Shown piece by piece: positions 49,850-63,593 of a stretch of 64,000 nucleotides of DNA. The DNA is taken from the NCBI GenBank assembly GCA_013398015.1, contig VZRR01003434.1:1273135-1337134 (forward strand), given 5' to 3'. The notes below the pieces were generated by a model. It was not told the origin of the DNA. It made no database searches and worked only from the letters and a program-made list of their open reading frames with translations. The stretch comes from Oreocharis arfaki. Its lineage: Eukaryota > Chordata > Aves > Passeriformes > Paramythiidae. How positions within the stretch are numbered: position 1 is the first letter of the stretch; each line of letters opens with the position of its first letter. A program made the translations under genes and the position numbers.

Positions 49850-50079
49850 TCTTTCCTCTGAGGATTGCCTGTGACAATCTTTCACCTTCTGCAAGTGTTA
49901 CCAAGCACTGGAATGCGCTGCCCAGGGAGGTGGTTGAGTCACCATCCCTGGAGGTACTTGGATGACGCATAGATGTGGTGCAAAGAAGAAGATGTGGACA
50001 CAGTGGACTTAGCTGTTAGGTTTATAGTTGGACTCGGTGATCATAAGGGTCTTTTCCAACCTAAATTATTCTATCTCAT
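49850..50079 (+). mobile_element. CR1 LINE 3' part
   Basis: GCACTGGAATGCGCTGCCCA, GGGAGGTGGTTGAGTCACCA and TCCCTGGAGGTACTTGGATG, then TTGGACTCGGTGATCATAAG, GGTCTTTTCCAACCTAAATT and ATTCTATCTCATG: the standard end of a CR1 element in plus orientation. The 5' boundary is soft; related sequence may start near 49800. Confidence 0.88.
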
Positions 50080-53000
50080 GGCTGCATTCAAAGAACTTAC
50101 AAAGTACGAGAGATGAGAAGAATTATTAGACTTACTATAGCATCTTGCATACTGAGCACTGTTCCAGCTGTTATTGATGTAATTTTAATCTTTTATTCCT
50201 TCTAGGTTAAATAAAATCAATTTGAAAGCTTCATGGATTAGTCTAATGTACAAGATATACCACAGGGAGAAGACAGAATATTTCTCTACAAAGTCATGAA
50301 TGCTAATTTCAAAGAATACTCTAAATCAGGCAGACTATCCCTGGTCACCAGAAAATGTCTTTAACAGTTTTATGGTGTAAATGTCACTGTTCCTCAATAC
50401 ACTTTGATCTACAATTTTAAAAGGTAAGAAGTCTATCACACATAGGTTACATATTTTGCATCATTCCATTATCTAGCATGTATGTTTCTTTTTCTGTGGT
50501 TGTTTTCAGGTTCCACGCCTCTGTCTGCTGGAGCCAAATACAGGGAGAGGGGATACAATGTCATCTTATGGATTTCACAAACAAAAGCACTGAAGCTGGG
50601 AGCTCAGGCCTCAGGAATCAAGTTCAGACACCATGAAGTTCAACTGGCAATTTTCTTGCCTGAAAGAGACTTGTTAGTGGGGGAGGAAGACTCAAACCAG
50701 TTATTGGTGAAGAATGTGGGCATCACCTTTCACATCACTCACATGCATAAGATTAGCTGATTCCCGCCCATCCTCTTAGCTTCTTCCTTGAAATAGCATC
50801 AAAGTGCCCCAAAACATTTCAGCAGGAGTCCTAAAAATATACTGGTCTGACAAATGACAAATAAGATTTTTTTTTGTTTGTTTGTTGGTTGCTGTTTTGG
50901 AGTTTGTCCCCCAGGTTTTAAGGAGATTCTTGTAAGATGTCTATTTCCTCATGTACAAATACATTATCCAGCCTCATTATATGCATTCCCGAGGCTCAGG
51001 ACAACCACACACATCTTAACCACCTAACTGGAGATTCCCTAGACATAAAAGCCTTGCTCAGAGACACAGCAAGCTGCTGCCTTTCAGCAAGCCTTTGCTG
51101 TTTTCATTGCCTGAAGGGGCTCTGCTTTGGGCCCCATTTAAAGGAAATCACAGAATACAGGACCAGAAGAAACCTCATGTGGAAGTGTCTCTCCTGGCCC
51201 TGAGACTGAATCAGCAGTACCTATATGGTTCTCAACACAGTGATTGTGCAGTTTTTCCTCTAAAGGCTGCAGAAGGGATAAGTACCTCAGCTATTAAAAG
51301 AAGCCTTGCCTGCATCCAGTCCAAACATCACTTGCTGCATCTCAAGTACTGTGCACAGATAACCCAGGGCATCATTCATTCCTTTCCATTTTGTAGTTAT
51401 CTTGTCTATATTTTATGTCTTTTTTATCCTTCTTCTGACTGCTCTTACCTAGGCTAGGGACTGACATTTTTTCTGTCTTGTCTTGTAGATCTGAACTGTT
51501 AGCTGGAGTTAGCAGCAGAAGGACAGCACCGCATGTCATTGATTGCTGTAGTGACAACTTTTTTGTGTGCCTGAAGATCTTTATCTATTAAAAATCTATT
51601 CAATTGTCATGGATTTCAAAAGTCATTATGATTATATCATATACTGATAGATATTTTGCCTCTTCACTGGTAAACACATTAATTTCATTTACCACCGAAT
51701 TGTATTTCACTGTCCAATGAAAATAAATGATTTGTAAATGCACAGAACTTTTACTAAATGCTAGTTCTGCAGCTCATCTGACTACAGCAAACAACTGGGT
51801 ACCCTAAGTTTTTTCTGTAACACATGAGAAGAATATGCTACTCCTCGAGTCAGCTACCCTTTCACCCACTAACAACATCCATAGTCAAGATAATTTGTCT
51901 AGTAGCAAAATTAAGAAATAGAAGATTATTTCCCCTCACAAACACATTATTCAATTTTTCCAGTATCTGGTGTTTATCACGTTCTTTATTGGATAGTTTA
52001 CCTATATGCTCTCTCCATACCAAAAACTGATAAACTACCACAGTCAAAATGGAAAAACCCATCTGTTCAGGAAGTGTGCACAGACAAGAAAATTACTTCA
52101 ATCATTCATTAATTCCGTGACTCCAATCAGAAAGTAATTTTTCAATTGGAAAAATGAAGTTGTATCTGCTCTGCAAATTACTTAGTGCCTGTGATGCTTA
52201 GACTTTGGTATCCTTTTGTAAAAAGTTAAGTGTGGAATACTTCAGGTGTCCACAGTTAAAAATCACCACTACAATGCAGCCCGCATGGACAATTAATAAT
52301 GAAATAAATCAGAACAAATTACACACTGACAGTATAAAGCTATGCTGGAACAAAGCAAGTGGAAAAAAGCTCTTTGTTTAGCAGATGAATCAGTTTCATC
52401 ATCCTTGGTAACAAGATCAGGCACTGTAATTAACTGTTAGAAAGCTAGTAGTGTAAATAATCCAAGTTAACTGAAACCAGGGTGTGATGTCTGGGTATGT
52501 TTTTTGTGGAAGGGTGTTCGCTTTCCAAGCCCTCTTCACAAGAACAGAAAACAGGCTAAATATCCTTGTTAGTGAATTAGACACAGACATTTTAATCGAG
52601 CTGTAACTAAAATTCTTCAGAAACACAAAGAGCAAAGGGAAGAGAAAAACACCACATTCAAGTACTATCTTAACAAACAGAAAAAAAGAATGAACGAGGC
52701 TTCATATAACTAAGCAGTTTCTGTAACTAACTTAAGTGTTCAAGAGCGAGTTGAGCAACTCTTCAAGAGGAAGTCTTCAAGCTGGAGACCTGATCCGTCA
52801 AAACTTTGTCTCTAAATGATTCCCCCTCGGGTAAGAACTTTCATAACAAGAACTATAGCCCTGATCTTTATGCTTCTCTCCATGGAAAGCAGAGGATAGA
52901 GGATGAAACAAGTACAGTTCCAAACATAATTTTATACACTGTCATGTAGCATTCCCTTTTACGTTTGTCTCTTTCTATTTCCACTCTGACAGTCAGTACA

Positions 53001-53689
53001 TTTCAACAAAAATATAGAAAAATTTCAGCATAGCTGGAGCTTAACTGCTTTCAAAATACCTGAGCTGGTCAAAGCTAGCTCTTACATCATATGAAGCACA
53101 GGTGGGGCCAGTCTGTCGCTTGTGAACAGGCCCCAGCATCTCAAGCCCACTACAGGCATAAGTGACACAGCCTTCTCTATGGAATCAAGGATCCAAACTA
53201 TACTGAAGTCTTCATTTTTTTTCAAAAAAACCCAAAAAAACTCTCTAAGATACCACTGCATGCAGAGACATTGATGTTTAAGTATGCACTACTACACTCT
53301 GTAGTCTTCCATTCTGCAGTCTTCAGGGCTGTAGATAACCTCCACTGTCAGAATAACCTTGGCAAAACCCTTCTTTCGTGACATCCCCAACCTTTGGATT
53401 CTTCCAGGGTCACTTTTCTACCCAGTACTCTGCTCTGACTTCTAAGATCTCCCAAAATTTCTTGGCTTCTCTATTAGTTCACTAAGTTGACTTATTACCT
53501 CTACTCAGCAACAACATAAGCCCTTTACAGTGACACTATAGCCACTAATCTGTTAAACAGACACTTTCAATCATTTGGGATTAGACAGAATATAACTAAC
53601 AAAGCAGGCATAATTCGAGCAAGGAAGGAAAGAGAACAGACTCAGGGTTTCACTTGAGCCTGGTGAAGTTTGACCCAAAATGTTTTTAG
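50080..53689. other. Intergenic, no gene seen
   Basis: AT-rich unique sequence. Short ORFs (92 and 120 codons at 50482 and 51095, plus strand) look like chance: no domain, no splice context, ordinary composition. Confidence 0.55.
50867..50885 (+). repeat. T run with GTTT repeats
   Basis: A T run followed by GTTT units, the complement of a CAAA microsatellite. Confidence 0.75.
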
Positions 53690-54335
53690 GAACTGCCTGA
53701 AGCTATTTCAGAACCATTAGCAATTATCATCGAGAACTTGTGGAGGAAGGATGAGGCTTTTGATAAAGGGTGAATACAGTGCTTATCTATAAAAATACAG
53801 AGATAGGAGGACCCTAGAAATGACAGAGCACTTAGCCTAACACTTAAGTTCTTGGAAAGACATCAGAACAAACCATTCAGCTCCTATGTAAGCACCTCAT
53901 AGATAAGGACACATCAGCAGGGATTTGTCAGTAACAAATCACTTCAGTCCAAGTTAATTTTCTTTAAGGCAAACAGCAAGCCTAAAATCCAGTGGAGATA
54001 TGAACGATTGTTGGATTGTTGCCTTGTTAAGCCTTTCATGCTCTATCACATAACAGTCTCATGGGCAAGCTACATCAACATCTTAAGACAGGTACAAAAT
54101 ATGGAAAAAATATTCAGAATGACGAGTTATCAAGGAGAGATTGTCCAACAGAAAAGTATCAGCCTGTATCAGTTCCAGGCAGAACACTGCTCTAGAGCCT
54201 CAGCTAGTCAGTATATGTACTTGTGATCTGAAAGCTGGTAGAGACTTACCACATCTGCAAACAATGTCAAACTGGAGGGAGCTGTGGGCACTCTGGAAGA
54301 TGACAACTGAAAGCAATTGTGACAGCAATGAGTAA
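53690..54335 (+). mobile_element. Ancient CR1/L3-like LINE fossil (reverse transcriptase region)
   Basis: Degraded plus-strand sequence with landmarks of amniote L3/CR1-like ORF2. There is a GAACTGCCTGAAGCTATTTC block near 53690. GGGATTTGTCAGTAACAAAT (about 53920), followed by CACTTCAGTCCAAGTTAATT, recalls the conserved 'GFV.NKS' stretch of the palm domain. Near 54250-54290, CTGCAAACAATGTCAAACTG followed by GAGGGAGCTGTGGGCACTCT is a decayed form of the FADDTKLGG-x-L active-site segment. All frames are broken by stops and indels. It is much older than the CR1 copies elsewhere in the window. Confidence 0.6.
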
Positions 54336-57300
54336 CTGGGTCTCTGGCCCTGTTTTCTATGATTGTATTTTCCTTCATATCTAAACCTTATGCAAAACAC
54401 AAGCTTTAATCCCCTAATTAGATGTGTCCTAAGGCTTCCTCTTACCCGTGTTGTGCTTTCATTCAATTCCTTTTGGCCAAATCCAGACAATTGTGTGTCT
54501 CCTCAGACTGTCACAACTTGATGCTTTGCTGCAAGTTCCTTTCGAGCAGGGCTGCTTTTCACTGTATTTGCACATCCCAAAACTTTGCTGTGGTTTCTAG
54601 CAGTTTACATGTTACAAATCAGCTAAAAGAAAAGAAAAAAAATTCCTTCCAACATAAACCAGGCAGCAGTCTTCTTTGTCAAAAGTGATGATTGTTGTTT
54701 TCAGCATTGAAGTATTCTGAATGTTTTGAACAGGACAGCACACTGGACAGGAATTGAATTTAAATTTGCATTCATTTTTAATTTACTTTCTTTTCATACA
54801 GTATCTAAGGAAGAAGTATACAACTCTAATATGTACTGATAGTGCATGTACTGAGGGCTGACATGGAAAACAAAGTGAAGTCTATATAAAATAAAATCAT
54901 TCCATACAAGTACACTGGAGCCTAAGGGATGGAGTTGCCAGCCCTAAATGGCACAGCAGCCAGCTTCTGCAGTGTCTGATCTTGCAAACATTGAACACAC
55001 ATGCTCAGCTTGACTATGAATAACCCTATTCAGTTGAATGGAATTACTTACAGTAGTAAAGTCCGTGCATAAGCACTCACAGATTTGGGATTTAGTACAG
55101 GCCATTAGAAAATTAAAAACAAAGAAACCAGATGTCTCCTGTGCTACAGAGAGGTTTCAGACCAGCAGATCTACTCAGACCCTGGTCCAGAAAGGCTAGA
55201 ACTTTCTGTGAACACCTGCTGTGGAGTCTTCTAAGCAAGCAGATGGGGTGGAGCTCCCATGTACCAGGGGCACTGCTGTACCTACCCAAGCACCTCCACA
55301 GTGTCCATAGTGCTTCTGGATCTAAGGTGGAAATAAAGGGCACTCTCAAATTTGGCACCTCTGGCCTTTTCGCTCAGTTCAGAGAAACCGAATCACATAC
55401 TGTATTTTCATTGACAGTGAAATACAAGCCAAGAATAAAATCACACAGGCTTTTACTCACCACCCTCACCCCACCACACTGGTATTTTCCAAACTCCCAG
55501 CCAAATGAATACACGTCTCCACAGTTTTTGAAGGGTCAGCTTTCATCCTGCAATGCATCTCCTCTTTACTATCTCTGTTATCCTTTAGACCGGACTTTGG
55601 TTTGCTTAATAGACTTAAATGGCTTTTTTTTTTTTTAATTTAGGGAATAAAGCAATTCACTGGATCCTAAAAGGTACTTAAGCCACAACAGAAAAATAAA
55701 TTATCTATGGAGGATTTAAAATAGGCCTGTATTCTCTATTCTGAAATGCTTTACGATTTAGTCACTGGAATGGAGAAGGGATGATGCCTTAGTCAAAGCA
55801 TAGGATTGACACTTAAGAGACAAGGGCCTGATCGTTGGCTGATAGAAAATAAGCTCTGTGATTCTAAGCACATTATCCAAATTCTTTGGCTGAATTTCCA
55901 TCAGTGATCCAACATATACAACCAGAATCTTCAGGCTGGATACTTAGATACCTTACACTCTGCATTCTGGAAGTCTAGAAGGTTTCCCTTTCAATACCTC
56001 ACATGCTGCCCACCCCGTAACTGATGTTTTCAAAGGAAGTGAGAGTAGGTGGGGGAAATTAGTTCAGAAATCAGAGAATTCAAGTTGTAAACCAGGGTTG
56101 GATTTCAAATCCTAAGGCTTAATTCATTAATGAAAACATCAGACAGGAAAGTGTTCTGGACACAAGGTGTTATTTCTTACATTTTTCTCTCTCGAGTTTG
56201 CTTGCTCCAAAACCTATGTTCACAGACCAGTCCCTGTAAGGTCAACCTGAAGGTATTGTAGTTATGGCAGGATTAGAACCGAAATAGGCCCACAAGCAAA
56301 GTGCTTCACAGCAGACTACCTTTGACTTCAGCATGGGAGAATAATACCAACAACCCCTTTTAGATTGATACTTCTGCCTTGTGTAACAGGAAGTGGTACA
56401 TACAGAGCTCACAGTACTCATCTCTCACACCAGTTCCTCTAAAGGGGAGGCACAGCAGAGCACAAAGCAGGAGCCAAAGAGCTTTTATGCAGGTTCATTA
56501 TCCACCCGGCTCTCTAAGGCAGCAGGACACAAGCGCAGGGCTGAAATGACGGCAGCGGTGCCCCATCTCCTCCTCTGGAAGGTGCAGGGCACCAATGCAG
56601 AGCTGACTGCAGGGCAGTGGTGCAGCAGAGGAGGAACCAAGATGTCGTGTGTGCAATTACAAGGAATCCCTCCCGGCACAGCCAGATGCTGTTCAGACGT
56701 CAGTGGCAGAAGTTCAGTTTTTCATCTAGAGCTGGTTTTGCTGAGGTGGGCTAGAATAAGCTGTACAAGCTGAAACACAGCTTTGCTGTTGTAAACGGTG
56801 GCCACAATGGGGAACTGTTCTGAACTTTAATGGCACAGTAAACTGAGTAGCACCTCCTCCAGAGAGACAGAAACTGTGTGCAGGGGCTATTGTCAGACCA
56901 TCTGGTTATTATTTCCTTCTGCTTTCTCCACCTGAACAAAATCAGAGGTGTTAGTCAGCATAGACATGTTGAATTATTCTCACCAGTGATTTTGTCAGTA
57001 ATAACTCCTGATGCCTTCAAATTTAGCTTTCTTTTATTTTTCACTCAGATAAAAATATTAGAAAGTCCTCGCTGTATTTTATTTCAAAGTTGTCTGCAAA
57101 TGTATTATTGAGAAGGGATGATCTGTAAATACTCATTTACCAGGATTATTCTTCACCAAAAAGTGGGTTTAAATTTGACCACTCTCCTTTCATAATAAAA
57201 AAAATTGTAAAAAAGTCCTTATGTGAACAGACATGTACACATCCTTATGATATCCTGTTAGTGGACTATTTCATAAGATTATACTGTCATACAACAACAG

Positions 57301-60300
57301 GCCCATTTGTATCACAGGCTTCTTTTGAACAGAGAATGTGTTTCAGCAGTTTGGACTTTTGTCTCATGGGTGGGTGTTTGTCAGAGAAAAGATACGGATG
57401 GGCCTATTTAAGCAAGTGGACAGATAGAAGTCATGGAATAATACTGAGGTGCACAGCTAACACAATTTGGTCCCTTCATAAGAATAGAGATAAGAATATA
57501 AAATAATTCCTTTGTTTTCACTCCACAGATCACTCCTGCTAGCCTTGGGCAAGTGAGAGCAGCCATATCCTTGCCCTGTCCAACAGCTGGGGTTCCAACA
57601 GAAGCGGGTTACAACCTGCAGTTCTTGATACAGCTGCACTGAGCTAAATTTATCCCAAAACTATTGTCGGAGAACTTGCTGAATGCAAGCAGAGATGGTC
57701 ATAGACCGCAACTTTACTGAAATAAACTACTTCCAACATGGCACATACTTGATTTCTGACCGTGGGCTTCCTTTCTTTCAGTCAGTATCAAGGCATGGGT
57801 CCAGTTCTGAAAGGGGATTTTTCAGCTGCCCTTAGTACAGGAAGGAGGAGGAGGTACCCACACAAAAGAGTTCATAATGGCAGTGGCTTCTTATCCTGGG
57901 AATGAGACTGGGTGCTTTGCTAAGCAGAAGCAGCTCCAGGGCTTTGACAGGCATGAAACACCTCCGAGCTAACTTTGAACAAGACACCAGGTACAAAATG
58001 ACAGGCACTGTAATGCCAAGAAAACTTAGGGTAACATACAGGAACCCCAGAATGCCCACCTGAGGCTGTCCAAAATCCTGGAGCTGTTGAAAAGTGTCTG
58101 CTCTCAGGGAAGAGCAGAGGTGCTACATAAGCAAGAATCTGAGTTAACCTTCAACAAAGACATGCCATTTACACTTCCTGGTATTTAATATTTGTGTAGA
58201 ATATCTGTGTTTTCTTCACTGCCATGTCACCTGCTACTTCTATGGTTTCAGCCACAGCAGTTTCATACAGCTGAAATGTTTTTCCTGGCCACAAAAGCTT
58301 TGCCTTGCCCAGATAGAAATCCCCTCAAATGTTTATCTTGATCTCTTAGAATGTTGGCCCAAGAAACTGAAATAAAAGAAATGCAACTAATGGAGCAAAC
58401 AAGCAGAGAGGACTGAAAAAGGAAACTGGAAAACAAAGATCTAAAGAACAGAACAGCGAGCTACCTTCAAAGATATCAGAAGAATAGTTCCAGCTGCGAG
58501 AATAGAAAGGTGTAGTGTGTGACTGTTTACTTTTGTATATATTAATAGAGGAGAGCCAGAGCAATTGAACAGGAGGCATTATTACTGCTTGTGTGTAATA
58601 ACAGCACACCTGAAATTACCAGTGAGGAGTTTTAACTTTACCAGGCCCAGTTCTTACCTAAAGAATTGTCCTCATCCATCCCCTTGAGTTCCCTTTGCTG
58701 GCACCCAGTAGACTGGCATTTTGGCACCTCTCACATCCTTTGACAGCATGTTCATGACTCCACAATGGGTGTGGAAAGAAAAGTCAAGCTCATTGTTTTT
58801 AAATGCACTAAAACGAATGTCAGAAAAGTCAACTGTAGGGTATTTACATGCTTATTTTAAAAAGCAAGGACTGGGCACTAGACAGCTGAGATCTATTTAG
58901 TCACTTGTCTAAACCAACATGATTTCCTTGAAATTTGGACAGATGCATGGCACAGTTATTGCAGCTCAACAAACAGCTGGCAATTACTTTAACTGCAGCA
59001 AAGCATCCACTTTGTATCAAGAGATCCCAGATGACAGAGCAACCCAGACTGATGGAGCCCACAGGCTTCCAGCTGTGGCACAAGATCAGGAGAATTAAGT
59101 ATTGTGCCTGACTGTAAGGACTAAAGACCTTTAATGGTCTGCTCAATGCCAGGCTTCATATAGACACTTCAGACTGTAATTCCACTGCCACAGAGGAACT
59201 GAGCACCTGCCTTGAGAGATCTAGGCTTTCACATCTGCCTTGTTCCCCAGATCTTAGTTAGATAGGATCTTGGCTCCCTTGTTAGAGTTGATTTTAAAGA
59301 AAGATTAATTGGGCAAGGTGATATAAGTAGGTAAAATGTTAGCTGATTTAAAAAAACAAAAAAGAAATAGGTAGACATTTCTGTTACCTCACAGCAAAAG
59401 AACCAAGAAAATGTTGAAGCAAACTGCAAGATGATAAATTCAGAGCTGATAAGAAAGTTGTTATACATACATACGTAATATAAGAATTTCAGCCAAACCC
59501 AACAGTCAGATAGTGTCACTGAAGCTACAAGTTAGGCAAGACTCTACCTCAAGAGGTTTGTAAACTCAAGGGTTTACACATCTATAAAACCGAGTTACGG
59601 TAACCACTTTTTCAAAGGGGAAGGACAACTAACAACATGCTCCCAGGCTCAGTATTTAGAGATTGCATTTCAACAAGAAAGAGGCTCCTTTGAGGACCAG
59701 AATCTCACACATACCAATTAAAAGCACACTGTGCCTTCCCCTAGAACATCCTATACTGACCACTGCTGGAGAAGAAGAACTGTCATGCTGAAGCAGATCT
59801 GGAAATGGATCAACTCCTGTGACTAGTCTCAAGGTCCTGTACAGGTCCATGGCAGGCAGTGAGGGGCTGCAGGGAGTTGGACACTAATTCTGCAGTGGTG
59901 TCACTGGGGCAGGAACAGACAGCCCCAGGCTGGGTTGAAATGGGGGCCTGGGCCATGGACAGGGTGAGAGAAATAACTTGGGGAAGCTGGGTGTGGCCAT
60001 TAGTGCCCTCAATGCCCTAACAGCTTAGGAAAAAAAAAATTAATTACTCCCAGTTGCTAAATAGTTTTTCTATGACTAACTCAAATGCGGTTTCCCAAAT
60101 TGCAATCAAAAATAAATATTCATCAACTTTTATGAATAATACCTCTATCTGTTTCAAAGGGTGGAAGCATTGGAGTGGGAAAAGCAGATAGACCCAAATT
60201 CTGCTCCTGGTCCTGCTAATAACCTGCAGAGGGGGGGTTACTTGCCCTCAATTTTACCATTTTAGAATGGGGGACAATGAAACAGTCCACAGCTGCAAGC

Positions 60301-63017
60301 AATAGATTTTATACATGGCCACAAGAAATGGGATAATTTTGCATCAAGCCATTTTGGAAGCATTCAGAACTGAGGTTGAGAGAGTTGTTTTGTTTGCTAA
60401 TATATATACTATATATTGGGGCTGTTTTCTAGCTAATTCATACCCAGGCTCTGTTAGTTGCCAAGAATCCAAACAATACAGTTCTGGGAAAGAGAGAACT
60501 ATCTCCTCGATGCATTTGTAATCTTCTAAGACTACATAGAACACTTTCTCTGTATCTAGATGACATTGTTAAGGCCAATATGACAAGTGTACCTAGAACT
60601 GGATCTGTGCAAGCAGTACCCCTAACAAAGAAAGATTAAAGGTGAAAATATGGTCAAAGTACCCAAAGTACAGGACAGATTGTTTTGGTTTGGTTTTAAT
60701 CAGGTAACTCCTCAATTTAGTACAATTATGTCCTTCCACTTACCGAGTGCTGTTACCTTAGGACTCAAACAGTAATCAAAGAAAATCTCCACTCTGCTGA
60801 TTTCAGTGTTGATTTTTTCAGATACCTTATTTACAGACTATCCTAAGTTTTACATTGGTCATAAGAATAGATGTTGTCACTGTTCCAAGAATCTAATAAA
60901 CACCATCAAACAACCAAAGCAGAAAAAAGTTTCTTGAAGCACTGCTTACATCTGTGGCTGACGAGATAATTTTAGGCAGTTTTTCTGAATAAATAACCTA
61001 AAACTTCAAAATAATTTTCGAAGTAAAATCAGATAAAAAGACAGAAGTGCCACTTGGGCATGAGAACCTGTCGGTGTTCCCCGCAGACATATAGCATAAG
61101 GAAAAAAAAATTTAGATGAGAAAAATGGAAAGGGTCTAGTCCAGTTTCCCTGATGTTAATAAGAGTCTTTCAACTGACTCCACAGGGCTAATATGGCCAA
61201 AGAGAGCAGTTAGCAAGAAGGCCTGTAACATGTAAGCACTAGATTAAGGATATGAAGAATAAGGGCAGATTGGGCTGGAATCATAATGAAGTCAGGATAA
61301 GGTTGGACTTTCACAAATAAAGTATTGAACTGGTTGCAGAGAGGGTCTCTTATATTTCACAGCCAAAAAGATGATCATTAACTTAACCTTACATCTTTCT
61401 CCTACATCAAATTATGGGGGATATGCAACACTGTTGACTATTACCTGCTTAGAAAGGTCTAAATTCCAATTGTCCCAAGTACCTTCACCATCTATTGGCC
61501 TGGAATTTTATCATAAATACTAGAAGCAATAATCCCTATTGAAACTGTGCTATCATGATATCAAGAGGCTGGCTTGCGTGGTTATTTGGTCACTGTCTGC
61601 CAGGGAGGTAGTCAGAAAGCAATTAAAGCTGTCTGGCTGTGCTGACACTTTACTCAGTGTTCACCAAATCTTTAATTTCTGTAAGTGTGGATTAGAATTT
61701 GAACTGCTGAGAGGGAAAGGAGGGAAAAAAATCTGTCCCTGAAGTCTCTTCTGGATCAGGTTGAAATTTTTGTTTTAAATCAAGTCTGATCAGTTCCCTA
61801 ACATGGGTAAAAGTCCTGTGTAAGAGGCCATGTCACTCTCCATTCGAATGGCCAGAAGCCATCGTTTCCACAAGAAACAAAAGCAACTAAAAGCTTTAAA
61901 TCCTATCCCATTGTAGGAATACAATTGAATTCTCTTGCCAACATGAGGACAGAGTATACATAGTCACTGCATAGGACTGACAGTCTGTGTGGGAATTACT
62001 GGAGTCTAGCTGCAAGATTTCCATATACAGACATTTCCTGCCATGAGAATGTTGCAGTACTAAGTCACTATCCAAAGTAATCTAAAGAACAAAAGGAAAG
62101 CCTCTAAAACAGTGAAAAGGAAAAAAAAAATATACACAAAGATCACTTCACATATTCAATACAGGCATTTAAAGTGGAGGATAACAATGTCATAATTGTG
62201 CAGCCTTTTTTCAGGCACATCAATAGGAGTGTATTTTTAAAGTAAAGCCTGAGGCAGTATCTGACCTTTTTCAATTTTATTTTCTTTTTCCTTTGGATAA
62301 GTTGGTCGTGAGATGCTGCCCAAGAACAGAACTATAGGACACACCAAAGTTGAACACATATTTACAACTGAGTATTATCTATGTTTCAAAGCATGGTCCC
62401 AAAGGAACTCCATGAGTATCAGTACAAGAGACAAAAGATTCTTGGGTCCATAGCCTGATAGTACAAAAACAATCTAATCTTGCTATAAACAAAGCAAAGA
62501 GAGTTTAATTAATCAGCCATTTCATCAGCCATGCTTTAAGTGAACACAGCAGTTCTCATGGAGGTTTGATGGCCTTCCAAATTGTTAAATCAGTTTTGTG
62601 GTGACAAGTGAACTAATACAGGCAACGCTTTGAAGCAACCCTGTCCACCTACCTCCCAAGAAATCTTGTTTAGTATGGAGAAAGGAGGTGTAGGCTATGA
62701 CTGTATCAGTTCCAAAATCCAACTCATCCTTGTGACTTTGAATCCTGTTGCTCAAGACATGGAGAGAAACAAGAAGATTTCCTTAGAATTGTCATGATGG
62801 AGAGCATCTCCTTCCACAAACAGTTTAGTCTAAATACTTTTGTGTCTCTGTATACATAGACATCTGAGAGATAAGCAGCCATGTCAACTCCCCTCCTTTG
62901 TTGCTTCAGATCAATCCCACTAGAAAGACAAGAGCTGTTAGGTCTGCAGTGATTTTCCAGTGTTCTCTCATTTTCCTTTTCCCATTTCTAATGACCTACA
63001 ATTACACAACATATAAT

Positions 63018-63053
63018 TAAAAAAACAAAACAAAGCAAAGCAAAACAAAAACA
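63018..63053 (+). repeat. CAAAA/GCAAA low-complexity repeat
   Basis: Interspersed CAAAA, CAAAG and CAAAAA units over about 36 bases. Confidence 0.8.
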
Positions 63054-63582
63054 TAATAAACTACACTAAAGCATTTGTTTTCCTATGTACCCAGGTGGTA
63101 CACCTGTGCAGGAATGCAAACTGTCCCAAACCTAGCTCTAATGTTATTATACAGCACTAATATAACTCTTAGTAGCTGTTCCATATACTTCCTGGATCTC
63201 ACTGCTACTATTTTTGATCATTACTTCTTAGTATTAATTACAGTGTTATCAGAACAGGTCTTAAAAGCGATATAACAGGCACCTGAAAATATCTGTGGGC
63301 CATTGCAAGTGTTGTACACTGATACCTATTTTGCCTGAGCACTTATTTGGTTGAATAAATGAATAAACTCTCTCTTCTTACAATGTGTTCTTAGAAAAAC
63401 TTTATTTTTACTGAATTTTCTGTTTTCAGCTTCTCCTAGAAGAAAGAAGCTTTGAAAATCATATTAAAACAATCTCAGCATACAAGGAAATAGGAACCCC
63501 TCCATCTATGAGTGCTGGGCTGGGCTTGGTGCCCCCCTCCTGGGCTACCTCATGCCGAGTGTGTGATTTACGTGTAACATCT

Positions 63583-63593
63583 CCCTCTACTGG
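63583..63593 (-). promoter_or_regulatory. CTCF-like core motif
   Basis: CCCTCTACTGG fits CCMYCTRSTGG at all 11 positions; the canonical motif is on the minus strand. It lies in the gene desert about 32 kb upstream of SLC4A7, in a locally GC-richer patch (63,510-63,600). Confidence 0.35.

Noticed and set aside
50482..51457. ORFs of 92, 88 and 120 codons in the desert
   Set aside because: No motif, no splice or polyadenylation context, ordinary AT-rich composition; chance.
55132..55638. 168-codon plus-strand ORF
   Set aside because: In 64 kb read in six frames about one ORF of this length is expected by chance; it ends in a T tract (Phe run), with no domain and no flanking gene signals.
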